NCBI GenBank assembly: GCA_017547525.1
Contig: JAFYPL010000027.1
Coordinates: 1-46,272, forward strand
Source: Oscillospiraceae bacterium
GTDB taxonomy: Bacteria; Bacillota; Clostridia; Oscillospirales; Ruminococcaceae
Reading direction: 5' to 3'
Length of the DNA stretch: 46,272 bases
Part shown: in pieces, positions 1 through 8,333 of the stretch
Layout of the letters: each line of letters begins with the position of its first letter
Numbering within the stretch: the stretch's first letter is position 1
Translations under genes and position numbers: made by a program
Notes under the pieces: generated by a model
The model's input: the letters and a program-made list of their open reading frames with translations, nothing else
The model's database searches: none
Told to the model about the DNA's origin: nothing

Positions 1-273
1 CCAGCATTTCGAAGAATGTACCATGACGAGCTGTGATACCTACACGTTCAATGTCAGGAGTTCTGATACATTTCTGACATGTAGTAGCACGGTTATTAGG
101 CATTGTAGCCTGACCCATAAAGTATTTTTTCAGTGGAGCCATACCGGAGTTGATCAGCAGCAGGCGGTTATCGTCCTGAGGAATCAGTGGGAATGAGTCA
201 AGACGAGTATGATTTTTTTTCTGGAAGAATGACAGGTATTTTCACGCAGATCATTCAATGAAGTCCATTCCAT
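1..273 (-). CDS. alaS: alanine--tRNA ligase, N-terminal fragment, frameshifted
   Basis: This is the start of alanyl-tRNA synthetase, which charges tRNA-Ala; the rest lies off the left edge. The ATG at 273-271 follows a good AGAGGTG site (281-287). The first 11 codons read [11 protein letters not shown], as is usual for Clostridia. The family continuation ([11 protein letters not shown], then [10 protein letters not shown] and [12 protein letters not shown]) is encoded only after a shift of one base: the T run at 239-242 has four bases where five would keep the frame. Without the missing base, translation would stop at about codon 30. From there to the edge the alaS frame is intact, including [12 protein letters not shown]. 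Because alaS is essential and single-copy in most bacteria, a sequencing or assembly error in the homopolymer is the simplest explanation; a real frameshift or a slippage site cannot be excluded. Confidence 0.9.
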
Positions 274-552
274 AATAGTCACCTCTTATAAAAATTACGT
301 ATATTGTATGAAAAACAAAAGTCCCATAGGAAAAATCCTATGGGACGATTAAACACCGTGGTACCACCCAAATTACACACCTGTAGTGTGTCACTTTGAT
401 ATGCGTTAACGCCGCATATACGACCGATTTATTTCACCGGTAGCAAAAGGGTGGCTCTTAATATCTCTTTTAAAAGTCTCGCACCAACCGACTCTTCTCT
501 GATAAAAGAATATATTATTATTCCCTTTTATGGCCTTTTATTATTCATTACA
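274..552 (-). promoter_or_regulatory. T-box leader of alaS (tRNA-Ala sensing riboswitch)
   Basis: The leader between the promoter and alaS contains the classic T-box antiterminator core GGGTGGTACCACGGTG on the minus strand (354-370), directly before a terminator hairpin (321-346). Such leaders bind uncharged tRNA and allow readthrough when the cognate amino acid is short. A GCT triplet at 444-442 followed by A, in the Stem I region, is the best specifier candidate for alanine; GCC in AGAGCCACC is the alternative. The gene downstream is alaS, which fits. Transcript start is inferred from the promoter. Confidence 0.93.
321..346 (-). terminator. T-box leader terminator
   Basis: An 11-base-pair hairpin (GTCCCATAGGA paired with TCCTATGGGAC, short A/T loop) is followed on the minus strand by TTTTGTTTTT. 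It is the conditional terminator that the T-box antiterminator competes with. Confidence 0.9.
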
Positions 553-558
553 AAGAAT

Positions 559-587
559 ATTTTAATATTTTTTATACTGTTTGTCAA
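559..587 (-). promoter_or_regulatory. sigma-A promoter of alaS leader
   Basis: On the minus strand a perfect TTGACA (-35, 587-582) is separated by 17 bases from TAAAAT (-10, 564-559). Transcription would begin near 552 and run into the T-box leader. Confidence 0.85.
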
Positions 588-597
588 GTAATATATA

Positions 598-2235
598 TTA
601 TTCTGCATATCGCAGATAGTACAGATTATCACAGATTTTTTTGAACAATGGTGTGGTTGAGTAACTGCTTTCTCCCCCATCATACAGCATTACACATATG
701 GTATATTCCGGGCTGTTTCCGGGATAAAAACCACAAAACCATGACACGAATATCTCTTCACCATTTTCATCCGTTTTCCCGGTCTGGGCAGTTCCTGTTT
801 TTCCAGCCGCCGTTAAATATTCCGGATTGGCTCTACCTCCATTACCTTTTTCCACTACCTTCTTCAGCATATTTTTTACTGTTTCTGCTGTATGTTGCGA
901 TATAACCCTTTTACTCTGATAATTATACAGATTTTCCGTTTTCTCCCCTGTTTCTTTTAAAAACATTCCTTCTGCAATCTGCGGATAAACATATATTCCG
1001 TCATTGGCGAATATATTCATATATGCTGCCACGTGCACAGGACTTACAAGAAAATCTCCCTGACCGAAACTGACTGCAGACTGTACCCCTGTATTTTTAA
1101 GTTTTTCGGCCCGCGGAAAATATCCGCTTTTGGTAGTGTAATTTTGACACAGAGTAATCGATCTGCCAATATTTACCTGGTTTGTATACTGTTTTTGAAT
1201 GTATCCCTTGTTTTCAATCATTGTATCTATAAAATAGCAGTTGCACGAAACTATCAACGCCTGTTCCATATCCACCATACCATGAGCATTATTATTTGCA
1301 CAATGGTAGATATGCCCATTTACATCTGTATATCCTTTACATTCATACAGTTTTTCTTTATCTATACCGTTTTCCAGAAAAGCCGCTGCCCATAGCGGTT
1401 TTATAACGCTACCGGGTTCATATGCCTGTAACGCTTTGTTCAGTAAAGGAGAATCAGGTTCATCCAGACTGGCAGCAATATTATTGGCATCATAGCACGG
1501 CATGGAAACCATAGCCTTTATTTTACCTGTTGCTGTTTCCATAATAACTATACTACCGTTTGATATATATTCCCTTGCTACGCTTTCACACATTCTTTGT
1601 ATAGAATTGTCTACTGTAAGAGACAATACCTGTGCTTCATCAGAAATACTACTGTGAACATCCCCATATATATCCCCATTTCCGTTTACATTGAATGACA
1701 ATGTGATTTTTTCGCCCTTATCTTTCAATTTCACATCAAATGCTTTTTCTATGCCTGTTAAACCGTTGCTGTCAGAATCAGTATAGCCTATGAGATGCTG
1801 TGCTATGTTTGATGAAGAATATCTTTTGGTCGTTGTATATATAGTTTCAGAATCTATGGGATTTGCCAGGTTGACAACCATCCTTGTTTCATTTTGTATT
1901 CTGTTATAAAATTTCTCCCTGTCCTGTGGGCGTATGTTTTCGTAAATATCCTGAAGATTAGTTTGCGAAGTAATCAATACTTTTATCTCATCTTCTGTAC
2001 CTGTGATTTTTTTCAGGTTACAATCGGTTATATCCGCTCTGCCTGTAGATATATTCACGTGTTTTACTGTCTGCCGTATGGCTTTTTCATAATAATCATT
2101 ACATATTATGAAAACCATTCTTAACTGCAGAATAAACGCAAAAACCACAAATAGATATACTAGTTTCAACAGTTTCTTCTCCGTCAAAAAAACACCCCCA
2201 TAACTATTATCGTCACAAGGGTGATGTGTATTCAT
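598..2235 (-). CDS. penicillin-binding transpeptidase, SpoVD/FtsI (class B PBP) type
   Basis: A class B penicillin-binding protein that cross-links peptidoglycan. A membrane anchor lies at about residues 22-45, with the rest outside the cell. The transpeptidase motifs are all present: S276-V-I-K279 in a PGSVIKP context, S330-C-N332, and K479-T-G in AAGKTGTAQTG. At 545 residues it is shorter than typical FtsI or SpoVD proteins (about 600-750); the N-terminal dimerisation region is compact and there is no C-terminal PASTA domain. Its ATG overlaps the last codon of the upstream sigma factor gene (ATGA, 2232-2235), so the two are probably translated together. Coupling to a SigK-type factor suggests a role in spore cortex synthesis, like SpoVD, but this is inferred from context; a vegetative role is possible. 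Confidence 0.9.
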   Translation of the reverse strand: MNTHHPCDDNSYGGVFLTEKKLLKLVYLFVVFAFILQLRMVFIICNDYYEKAIRQTVKHVNISTGRADITDCNLKKITGTEDEIKVLITSQTNLQDIYENIRPQDREKFYNRIQNETRMVVNLANPIDSETIYTTTKRYSSSNIAQHLIGYTDSDSNGLTGIEKAFDVKLKDKGEKITLSFNVNGNGDIYGDVHSSISDEAQVLSLTVDNSIQRMCESVAREYISNGSIVIMETATGKIKAMVSMPCYDANNIAASLDEPDSPLLNKALQAYEPGSVIKPLWAAAFLENGIDKEKLYECKGYTDVNGHIYHCANNNAHGMVDMEQALIVSCNCYFIDTMIENKGYIQKQYTNQVNIGRSITLCQNYTTKSGYFPRAEKLKNTGVQSAVSFGQGDFLVSPVHVAAYMNIFANDGIYVYPQIAEGMFLKETGEKTENLYNYQSKRVISQHTAETVKNMLKKVVEKGNGGRANPEYLTAAGKTGTAQTGKTDENGEEIFVSWFCGFYPGNSPEYTICVMLYDGGESSYSTTPLFKKICDNLYYLRYAE

Positions 2236-2915
2236 TTGTATATGTTATCTCTTAATATTCCTATTGCTTTCGTTTCTATTCTGGAAACATAACTGCGGCT
2301 GATTCCAAGTATTTCACACACCTGTTGCTGTGTCATAGGTGCAGCGCCATTAAGGCCATATCTCATTACTATTACCTGTCTTTCCCTGCCTGACAGTTTA
2401 TGCGACACAAGTTTATGTATCATTTCTTTTTCTTCTTTTTTCCGACACCAATCTGTCACGTCAAACTCATCGGCAATACTGTCTTTTAAAGATAACCGAC
2501 TGACATCGTTATTCATTTCCAGCATATCATCTAATGACACAATATTTTCACTGCCTTTTTGCCTGCGGAAACTCATAAGTATTTCGTTCTCTATACATTT
2601 CGCTGCATAAGTTGAAAAGCGTGTACTTTTATCATAAGAAAAATTCTGTACAGCTTTTATCAGGCCTATTGTACCTATACTTATCATATCTTCTATATCC
2701 TGAGTATTTGCAGAAAACTTTTTTACTACATGAGCAACTAAACGCAGATTATGTTTTATTAACCTGTCTCTTGCTTGCTTATCGCCATTGTGATATTTAT
2801 TGAATTCTTCCTTTTCTTCTTTCTCTGTAAGTGGCTTTGGTAATGTGCGACTTTCCAGATGCAGTGCAAAAAGCAACATTTTACCCAGAATAATACTTAT
2901 GATGGCAGAAAACAT
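2232..2915 (-). CDS. sigK: RNA polymerase sporulation-specific sigma factor SigK
   Basis: A 227-residue sigma-70 family factor. The N-terminus is hydrophobic (about residues 1-20), as in the membrane-tethering pro-region of pro-SigK, followed by region 2 (LIKHNLRLVAHVVKKF, DIEDMISIGTIGLIKAV, RFSTYAAKCIENEIL) and region 4 with a helix-turn-helix (LSGRERQVIVMRYGL, EILGISRSYVSRIETKAI). SigK drives late mother-cell gene expression during sporulation. The gene is continuous; there is no skin-type element dividing it. The start has a strong GGGAGG site. A weak promoter is possible upstream (TTAACA at 2961-2956, 17 bases, TATATA at 2938-2933). It overlaps the downstream PBP gene by four bases. SigE is the closest alternative, but the pro-region and length fit SigK better. 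Confidence 0.88.
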   Translation of the reverse strand: MFSAIISIILGKMLLFALHLESRTLPKPLTEKEEKEEFNKYHNGDKQARDRLIKHNLRLVAHVVKKFSANTQDIEDMISIGTIGLIKAVQNFSYDKSTRFSTYAAKCIENEILMSFRRQKGSENIVSLDDMLEMNNDVSRLSLKDSIADEFDVTDWCRKKEEKEMIHKLVSHKLSGRERQVIVMRYGLNGAAPMTQQQVCEILGISRSYVSRIETKAIGILRDNIYK

Positions 2916-2983
2916 AATTACCTCCCGTAAATTATATAGTTAATCTTATTCGTTATGTTAATAAAAATAACCCGGGAAATAAA

Positions 2984-3011
2984 AAACTATCCTCCGCCAG
3001 AAGGATAGTTT
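2984..3011. terminator. intrinsic terminator after sfsA
   Basis: AAACTATCCT and AGGATAGTTT form a 10-base-pair stem. On the minus strand a T run follows, ending the amidase-sfsA unit just before the sigK promoter. Confidence 0.8.
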
Positions 3012-3015
3012 TTGT

Positions 3016-3687
3016 TTAAAGTATTACCGGTACTGGTTTGTCTATTTCCAGACTTTCAGGAGTAACTTTACAGCTATATGCCAGTATATTCACTCCCATA
3101 TCACGGGCTTCTTTAAGCGCCTGCCCAAACCGTGGCTGGGTATCGTAATTAGGCGAAAAGGATTTTACATCTTCCATCTGTATTACAAAAAACACCTGTG
3201 CTTTATATCCGTTAGCTACAGCATCTATAAGTCCGCGTATGTGTTTGATACCACGTTCAGTAGGTGCATCTGGAAATCGTACGTAACCATCTTCTTCAAG
3301 AGTAACACCTTTTACTTCTGTAAAAATTTTATCTTCACCATCGGAAATAAAGCAATCAAATCTGGAATCTTTGTAGGTAGTTTCCCTTTTAATAACTGCA
3401 CCCGGATAATTCTGTGTTGCCCACTCCCGGAAAACTGTATTTGGTGCCTGTGAATCCATATTAATAACTCTGTGACCTTTCTGTACTGCAATCAGGTCGT
3501 ATGCTGTTTTTCTGGCAGGGTTATCTGAATACTGAAGGTATACGGTCACACCCGGTATAAGCAATTCTTTGCATCTGCCAGTGTTTTTCACATGTACAGT
3601 ATGTTCTATATTTTCTATTTCTACTTTCGCTATAAATCTGTTAGGACGGGAAATAAATATCCCCTGAACAATATTTGTATATTTCAT
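3016..3687 (-). CDS. sfsA: DNA/RNA nuclease SfsA family protein
   Basis: A 223-residue protein of the SfsA family (sugar fermentation stimulation protein), now usually described as a putative nuclease with an N-terminal OB-fold-like part and a C-terminal restriction-endonuclease-like core. Recognisable blocks are FISRPNRFIAKVE, HVKNTGRCKELL, NTVFREW, SRFDCFI, FTEVKGVTLE and FPDAPTERGIKHI. The D in SRFD and the E and K in TEVKG are the likely metal-dependent catalytic residues of the PD-(D/E)XK type. Full length for the family. The start ATG overlaps the TAA of the upstream amidase gene by one base, so translation is probably coupled. Biological role is uncertain in any organism. Confidence 0.93.
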   Translation of the reverse strand: MKYTNIVQGIFISRPNRFIAKVEIENIEHTVHVKNTGRCKELLIPGVTVYLQYSDNPARKTAYDLIAVQKGHRVINMDSQAPNTVFREWATQNYPGAVIKRETTYKDSRFDCFISDGEDKIFTEVKGVTLEEDGYVRFPDAPTERGIKHIRGLIDAVANGYKAQVFFVIQMEDVKSFSPNYDTQPRFGQALKEARDMGVNILAYSCKVTPESLEIDKPVPVIL

Positions 3688-5981
3688 TATTTCTGTATCG
3701 CTTTCACTATAGCCTGGACCGTACCATAAGCCGCCCTGTAAATATCAATATCTGAATACGTAGTTGAATAATCCGCTGGATTTATTATAAACGAATACTC
3801 CATCAGAACACTAGGTGCTATATCTGTACGGGTAACATAATAATATCCCTTTTTGGCACCACGGTTTCGCCTGCCCGTAAACTGTGATACATTATCACTC
3901 ATATAGCCTGCCAGTTTTTTGCTACGCCGTGTAAAATAATAACATTCACTGCCATAGGCTTTTGTGGAGTCGTATGAATAGTCCATACTATTATGATGAA
4001 CTGCCACAAATATATCAGGCTTTGCTGTGCGTGAAAGATTGCGTCTTTCTTCCAGTGTAAAGAATGTGTCATCATCTCTGGTCATTATTACAGAAGCGCC
4101 TTTTTCTTCCAGCAAATACTTCGTAGCCTGAGCCACCGCCAGATTCAAATCTTTCTCTGTGGCCGATGCTATGCCTGCCACACCAATGGCGCCATTATCC
4201 TTACCGCCATGACCTGCATCCAGCATAATTGTCACATCAGACAGAGGTCTGTCACCTGTTTTCAGTTCCGGTGCTTTTTTCAGATAAAGTTTCACTGCAT
4301 TTTCTTCTGAAGATACATCGTATCCCCACAGCTGTTTTTCACCTGAAAACTGCATTGTAAGCCTTACCCCATTATCCTGCTGTACAACATAATATTCCGA
4401 AAAGAACTCCGTCGGCATCAGAGCCAGATTTTCAGCAACTGCATCAAGAAAATGGAGAGTAAGTGCATCGTCATCCTGATGGGTAAATACACCTGGACTA
4501 TTATTTACAATAAATGTAATTACTTCATCGCCAGTGTCCAGTGCTTCGTATTTTATTTCTGACACAACAGGCTGTGACATAAGTGTATATGATGTGGCCG
4601 TTGTGTTTTTACTGTTTTTGGATTTTTTCGCTATTTTATAATCTGATGTTATATATTCCGTAACCTCCACATCTGCCGCCAATACAAAACCTCCATTAGA
4701 CAACTGGTAAGCATAGGTCTTTTTGCCGTCACGTTTAGTTTCATGTGAAGATATTACTTTCAATAATGTACCTTTTTCCAGACCTGCCATTATTGAAGAA
4801 TCATCATCTGCATCATTAAGGACATCTGTCAACCGGGCGGTAGTTACCACCACCTGCCCTTTATTCAGCTTTTTACTGTCATCCCATGGAGTAGATGTGG
4901 CACCACCACCTGAATATGAATAAGTTTTACGAGTAACCGTAATGGTACGAGACTCACTGCCCCGTCTGATATTCAGCTCATTGTCACCGGTTTCAAGCGC
5001 CAGATAGACACCAAAAGTACCATCATATTGTGCAGGATATTCGGTATCATTTATAGTAATCACACCATTATCCGCACCGGTACCCGTTACAAAAATACCG
5101 TCATAATATGTGGACATATCCTTTTCTGGATATGTCACTGTAAAATTCTGTGGGGCTGTGTAACCGAAAGACGGAATATTTCCATCCGGGATAAAACAGT
5201 CCAGAAGGTCCTGTGATATTTCATCATCCAATAAAGTCGCCAGCACAGCACCATCAAGGTTATCAAAGTTTGTAAGCGCAAAAATATCACTTTCTATTGA
5301 TGACGAAGTATAGTGCAATAATACATTCTCTTCTCTGTAACCATTATTTTTAAGCCGTATATACTGATGCACATCCATGTTTTCGATGATTACACCATCC
5401 GGTTTGCAGGATGCAGGAATCGTCCGTAGACTTTCATAGTTATCTGTCTGAAATATGAACTGTGGTTTTATAAATCCTTTCCTGACAGTTTCATATGCAA
5501 CCGGGAAAATTTCGCTGTCTGTACTCAACCCTTTTATAACAATGCCTGCGAAAGCGGTTTCTTTTTTCAGGTATTCAATTGCGGAAAGTACATCTTCATT
5601 TGTAAGCTCAGTGCAATCCAATAACACATATACCTGTACATGTCTTGCTTCCAGAGATCCTTTCAATTGGCTCAAAAAGTCACTTTCTCGTATAACACAG
5701 TTGAACCCTTCTGTTTCAGCTATACTATCAGTGCCTGTATTAAATTTAATTATAGCTGTATTCAGCCCGTTTTCAGTGTAAAAGCCGACCGTGCTTTCAA
5801 CAATATCAGCCCGATCCACAGACTCGGCATACATCTGTATAATATCTGCTTCTGTAGCCTTAATAACAGCATTTTCTACTTTATACCGTCTTTCAACTGA
5901 CAATATAAGAAAAGCTGCAACCAATATAACGAGCATTGTCCGGCACACAGCTGCCAATGCTTTGTTTTTCCTGTTATTCAT
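3687..5981 (-). CDS. N-acetylmuramoyl-L-alanine amidase (Amidase_3), large secreted form
   Basis: A 764-residue cell-wall hydrolase. An uncleaved signal or membrane anchor spans about residues 13-32. The C-terminal domain (about 583-764) is a zinc amidase of the AmiC/CwlD type that cuts the bond between muramic acid and L-alanine; zinc and catalytic residues are H591 (LDAGHGG), E609 (ATEKDL), H662/H663 (VAVHHNS) and E728 (VLMEYSF). The preceding 550 residues include a possible TIM-barrel-like region (about 60-270, repeating beta-alpha pattern with VYVLLD, GIVIKG, DGVIIEN) and a region around 380-440 that may be SH3-like (KGQVVVTTARLTDVL, GTLLKV, GGFVLAADV). These middle assignments are tentative. 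It overlaps sfsA by one base; a 16-base palindrome lies just upstream of its ribosome site. Confidence 0.88.
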   Translation of the reverse strand: MNNRKNKALAAVCRTMLVILVAAFLILSVERRYKVENAVIKATEADIIQMYAESVDRADIVESTVGFYTENGLNTAIIKFNTGTDSIAETEGFNCVIRESDFLSQLKGSLEARHVQVYVLLDCTELTNEDVLSAIEYLKKETAFAGIVIKGLSTDSEIFPVAYETVRKGFIKPQFIFQTDNYESLRTIPASCKPDGVIIENMDVHQYIRLKNNGYREENVLLHYTSSSIESDIFALTNFDNLDGAVLATLLDDEISQDLLDCFIPDGNIPSFGYTAPQNFTVTYPEKDMSTYYDGIFVTGTGADNGVITINDTEYPAQYDGTFGVYLALETGDNELNIRRGSESRTITVTRKTYSYSGGGATSTPWDDSKKLNKGQVVVTTARLTDVLNDADDDSSIMAGLEKGTLLKVISSHETKRDGKKTYAYQLSNGGFVLAADVEVTEYITSDYKIAKKSKNSKNTTATSYTLMSQPVVSEIKYEALDTGDEVITFIVNNSPGVFTHQDDDALTLHFLDAVAENLALMPTEFFSEYYVVQQDNGVRLTMQFSGEKQLWGYDVSSEENAVKLYLKKAPELKTGDRPLSDVTIMLDAGHGGKDNGAIGVAGIASATEKDLNLAVAQATKYLLEEKGASVIMTRDDDTFFTLEERRNLSRTAKPDIFVAVHHNSMDYSYDSTKAYGSECYYFTRRSKKLAGYMSDNVSQFTGRRNRGAKKGYYYVTRTDIAPSVLMEYSFIINPADYSTTYSDIDIYRAAYGTVQAIVKAIQK

Positions 5982-5994
5982 ATAATCACCTCAC

Positions 5995-6010
5995 TGATAA
6001 TATATTATCA
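5995..6010. promoter_or_regulatory. palindrome upstream of the amidase gene
   Basis: TGATAATATATTATCA is a perfect 16-base palindrome 10-15 bases upstream of the amidase start, next to its AGGTGA ribosome site. It may be an operator or only an AT-rich chance palindrome. Confidence 0.35.
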
Positions 6011-6043
6011 CTGATATGTGAATCTGATATCGCTATAATATCC

Positions 6044-6505
6044 TTATTTGCTGTTTTTATATATCTGAACATCTACTTTTTCGTTTACAAAGTCCAGATG
6101 ATATATACAACTGTCGCCTTTTTCATACAGCCAATCTATTGCTTTTTCCGGAATAATTTTTATAACTACTTCAGTTTCAACCTTTGAATACATTTCATAG
6201 CTGTCAGGATAATATTTTTTCAGCATTTCTGCAAATTTTTCATTCCCCTCGTCCAGTGGATGACCACACAGCAGTGCTTTACCTTCTATCTGTACTGGTC
6301 CTTTGCACAGCGCTACCTGACTGTTATTTTTAATCTGGTCGTATTTTGGAAATTTTTTATCTGTCTGCATCCAGATTGCACCATCAAACACTACGCAAGT
6401 CATCATACTGGCCAGAGGATAATCGTTGTGTGTTGTAGCCAGTACCATATAACAGTTTTCGCCCAAACGGTCAAAAAATTCGTTTTTCTTTTCTGTAAAA
6501 TTCAT
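6044..6505 (-). CDS. pyridoxamine 5'-phosphate oxidase-like FMN-binding protein
   Basis: A 153-residue protein of the split-barrel flavin-binding family related to pyridoxamine phosphate oxidase. The start (MVLATTHNDYPLASMM) and the following beta strands (AIWMQTDKKFPKYDQI, SQVALCKGPVQIEGKA) match the family, in which the conserved T/S and K residues contact FMN phosphate. Members act as flavin- or haem-linked reductases or oxidases, and the substrate cannot be told from sequence. It has its own promoter and AAAGGAGTG site and is divergent from the glycerophosphodiesterase gene. Confidence 0.82.
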   Translation of the reverse strand: MNFTEKKNEFFDRLGENCYMVLATTHNDYPLASMMTCVVFDGAIWMQTDKKFPKYDQIKNNSQVALCKGPVQIEGKALLCGHPLDEGNEKFAEMLKKYYPDSYEMYSKVETEVVIKIIPEKAIDWLYEKGDSCIYHLDFVNEKVDVQIYKNSK

Positions 6506-6530
6506 AGTATCACTCCTTTTATGATATTAA

Positions 6531-6559
6531 ATTTTAACATTACATAATAAAGTTGTAAA
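6531..6559 (-). promoter_or_regulatory. sigma-A promoter of the FMN-binding protein gene
   Basis: On the minus strand TTTACA (6559-6554), a 17-base spacer and TAAAAT (6536-6531). Confidence 0.7.
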
Positions 6560-6565
6560 TAGATG

Positions 6566-6594
6566 TTGTTCCTTATGAAATATGATGATAGAAT
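6566..6594 (+). promoter_or_regulatory. sigma-A promoter of the glycerophosphodiesterase gene
   Basis: TTGTTC (6566-6571), a 17-base spacer and TAGAAT (6589-6594), 31 bases before the ATG. It is back to back with the promoter at 6531-6559. Confidence 0.65.
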
Positions 6595-6625
6595 ATGACT
6601 AACAATATACTCAAGGAGTGTAAAA

Positions 6626-7342
6626 ATGAAAAGAATTATAGGTCACAGAGGCTGGGCATCCCTGGCACCAGAAAATACAATTCACGGTTTTAGAATGGCA
6701 CTGGAAAATGACAAAGTATGGGCAATTGAATGTGACGTTCATCTGACAAAAGACAAAAAAGTAGTAGTTGCACATGACCCATTTCTTGGCAGATGCTGCA
6801 ACGGTAAAGGCAGAATCGCTGACTATACATACGAAGAACTTCTAGAATTTGATTTTGGTGGCTGGTTTGGCGAAGAATTTAAAGATACCAAAATCATGCT
6901 GTATAAAGATCTGCTTAAAATGATCGACGGTAAAAAAAGACTGGTTTGTGAAATCAAATCCGAATACTGCCTGAATGATGAGATTGTTCCTTACATTCTG
7001 GAAGACAGCAAAGGTGTACCACACGAAATGTTGTGTTTCAAATCATTTGACCACCGTATTATGAAGAAACTTCACGATGCTGGCTGTGAATATGATCTGG
7101 GGCTGCTGTTTATGGATAAACCATATATGATGGTAGAAGAACTGAAAGCATGTGGTTGTAATTTTATCTCTATGCTGTTCTATAACTACGATCAGGCCAT
7201 TTTCGACGAACTGAAAGAAGCTGGTATAGACTGCTATGCATGGACAGTTGACAGAATAGAAGACGCCGACTATATGTATCAGTTCAATAATCACGAAATT
7301 GCTATCATAACAAATAAACCACAACTGTTTTATGAATACTGA
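6626..7342 (+). CDS. glycerophosphodiester phosphodiesterase
   Basis: A 238-residue cytoplasmic GDPD enzyme (no signal peptide) that splits glycerophosphodiesters into sn-glycerol 3-phosphate and an alcohol. The TIM-barrel catalytic set is visible: H7-R-G, E16 in PENT, E35 and D37 in ECDVH, and H50 in VAHDP. Length is that of the short UgpQ-like bacterial enzymes. ATG follows CAAGGAGTG. The S51 peptidase gene begins 26 bases downstream and is probably co-transcribed. Confidence 0.95.
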   Translation: MKRIIGHRGWASLAPENTIHGFRMALENDKVWAIECDVHLTKDKKVVVAHDPFLGRCCNGKGRIADYTYEELLEFDFGGWFGEEFKDTKIMLYKDLLKMIDGKKRLVCEIKSEYCLNDEIVPYILEDSKGVPHEMLCFKSFDHRIMKKLHDAGCEYDLGLLFMDKPYMMVEELKACGCNFISMLFYNYDQAIFDELKEAGIDCYAWTVDRIEDADYMYQFNNHEIAIITNKPQLFYEY

Positions 7343-7368
7343 TATCCTGTGTTCAAGGAGTACACTGA

Positions 7369-7983
7369 ATGATTTTTCTTACATCTAATGGGCTAACAAG
7401 TGAAGAGTTACAGAATGAGTTTTTATCGGCGATTCGCAACACAAATATGAAATGTGCTGTTATCCCTACTGCCATGGAAAAGGAAAAAGACAAGGATATA
7501 TGGCTAGAAAAAACTATCGCTGAACTAAAAAAATACGGTCTGACATGCGAATTCTTTTACTTTGGCATTGATAATAACGACAAGCTAAATGAGTATGATA
7601 TTCTCTATATCTGCGGTGGAAATGTGTTTTATCTGCTGAGCACAATAAAACAATGTTGCGTAGAAAATCACCTAAAAACAGCGGCAAATGAGCGTATTAT
7701 AGTCGGAGTTTCTGCCGGAAGCCTTATAATGCAGGCAAATCTTGAGCTTATACGCGATTTAATACCAAGAATGAACAAACGTGTGAAGCTAAAAGACTTT
7801 ACAGGTTTAAATCTGACAAATGGCATCGAACATCTGCCACACCGAACCCGATATATAGAAAGTATAGATTCTTTTGAAAAAAGAGTAAAAACTTACCAGC
7901 GTAAAACCGGCATTCCTGTTATATGCCTGGAAGATGGACAGGGAATAATTATAAACGATAACGATATAAAAGAAATATTTTAA
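7369..7983 (+). CDS. peptidase S51 family (dipeptidase E-like)
   Basis: A 204-residue serine peptidase-like protein of family S51. Motifs are YICGGNVFYLL (residues about 80-90) and GVSAGS with nucleophile S115. Peptidase E hydrolyses Asp-X dipeptides; other S51 members act on cyanophycin, and the short Firmicutes branch is mostly uncharacterised. It follows the glycerophosphodiesterase with a CAAGGAGT site and has no separate promoter that I can see. Substrate is unassigned. Confidence 0.85.
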   Translation: MIFLTSNGLTSEELQNEFLSAIRNTNMKCAVIPTAMEKEKDKDIWLEKTIAELKKYGLTCEFFYFGIDNNDKLNEYDILYICGGNVFYLLSTIKQCCVENHLKTAANERIIVGVSAGSLIMQANLELIRDLIPRMNKRVKLKDFTGLNLTNGIEHLPHRTRYIESIDSFEKRVKTYQRKTGIPVICLEDGQGIIINDNDIKEIF

Positions 7984-8082
7984 GTTTACATATTGTTAAC
8001 ATAATTTAACTGATTATTTACACTTTTCTTTACTGGATAGATTATAATCAATATAAGGAAATTTATGTAAAGGAGTACAGGT

Positions 8083-8292
8083 ATGTTGTATAGTGTTTCT
8101 GCTACCCCATCCGCAGAGCGAATGATGATAGATACAATATTTACAGAACCCGTGTTTCTATTACTTATTTTACTAATTCCTGCAGGTATTTACCTGTTGA
8201 AAAAAGATTTAATCGCTGCCAAACTCATCGGCATTCTTTCAATTGCATCTGGTTGTATTTATCTTGTATCCCGTATAATGTACAACTTATAA
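8083..8292 (+). CDS. small membrane protein, unknown function
   Basis: A 69-residue protein with two predicted membrane segments (about residues 23-40 and 47-65) joined by a short basic loop (KKDLIAAK). It has a good AAAGGAGTA ribosome site and is followed by a strong terminator, which supports expression. I do not recognise the family. Confidence 0.7.
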   Translation: MLYSVSATPSAERMMIDTIFTEPVFLLLILLIPAGIYLLKKDLIAAKLIGILSIASGCIYLVSRIMYNL

Positions 8293-8302
8293 TTTTAATT
8301 TA

Positions 8303-8327
8303 AAAGGCACCCATTAAGGGTGCCTTT
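8303..8327. terminator. bidirectional terminator
   Basis: AAAGGCACCC and GGGTGCCTTT form a 10-base-pair stem with loop ATTAA and T-rich tails on both sides, serving the small membrane protein gene and the convergent MerR gene. Confidence 0.88.
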
Positions 8328-8333
8328 ATTTTA

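Noticed and set aside
2957-2980. CCCGGG-containing stretch as an operator before sigK
   Set aside because: Only a six-base palindrome is present, which is expected by chance.
8000-8060. TATAAT near 8043 as a promoter for the small membrane protein
   Set aside because: No -35 at a proper distance; the TTTACA upstream is 20 bases away. It was left out as unsupported.
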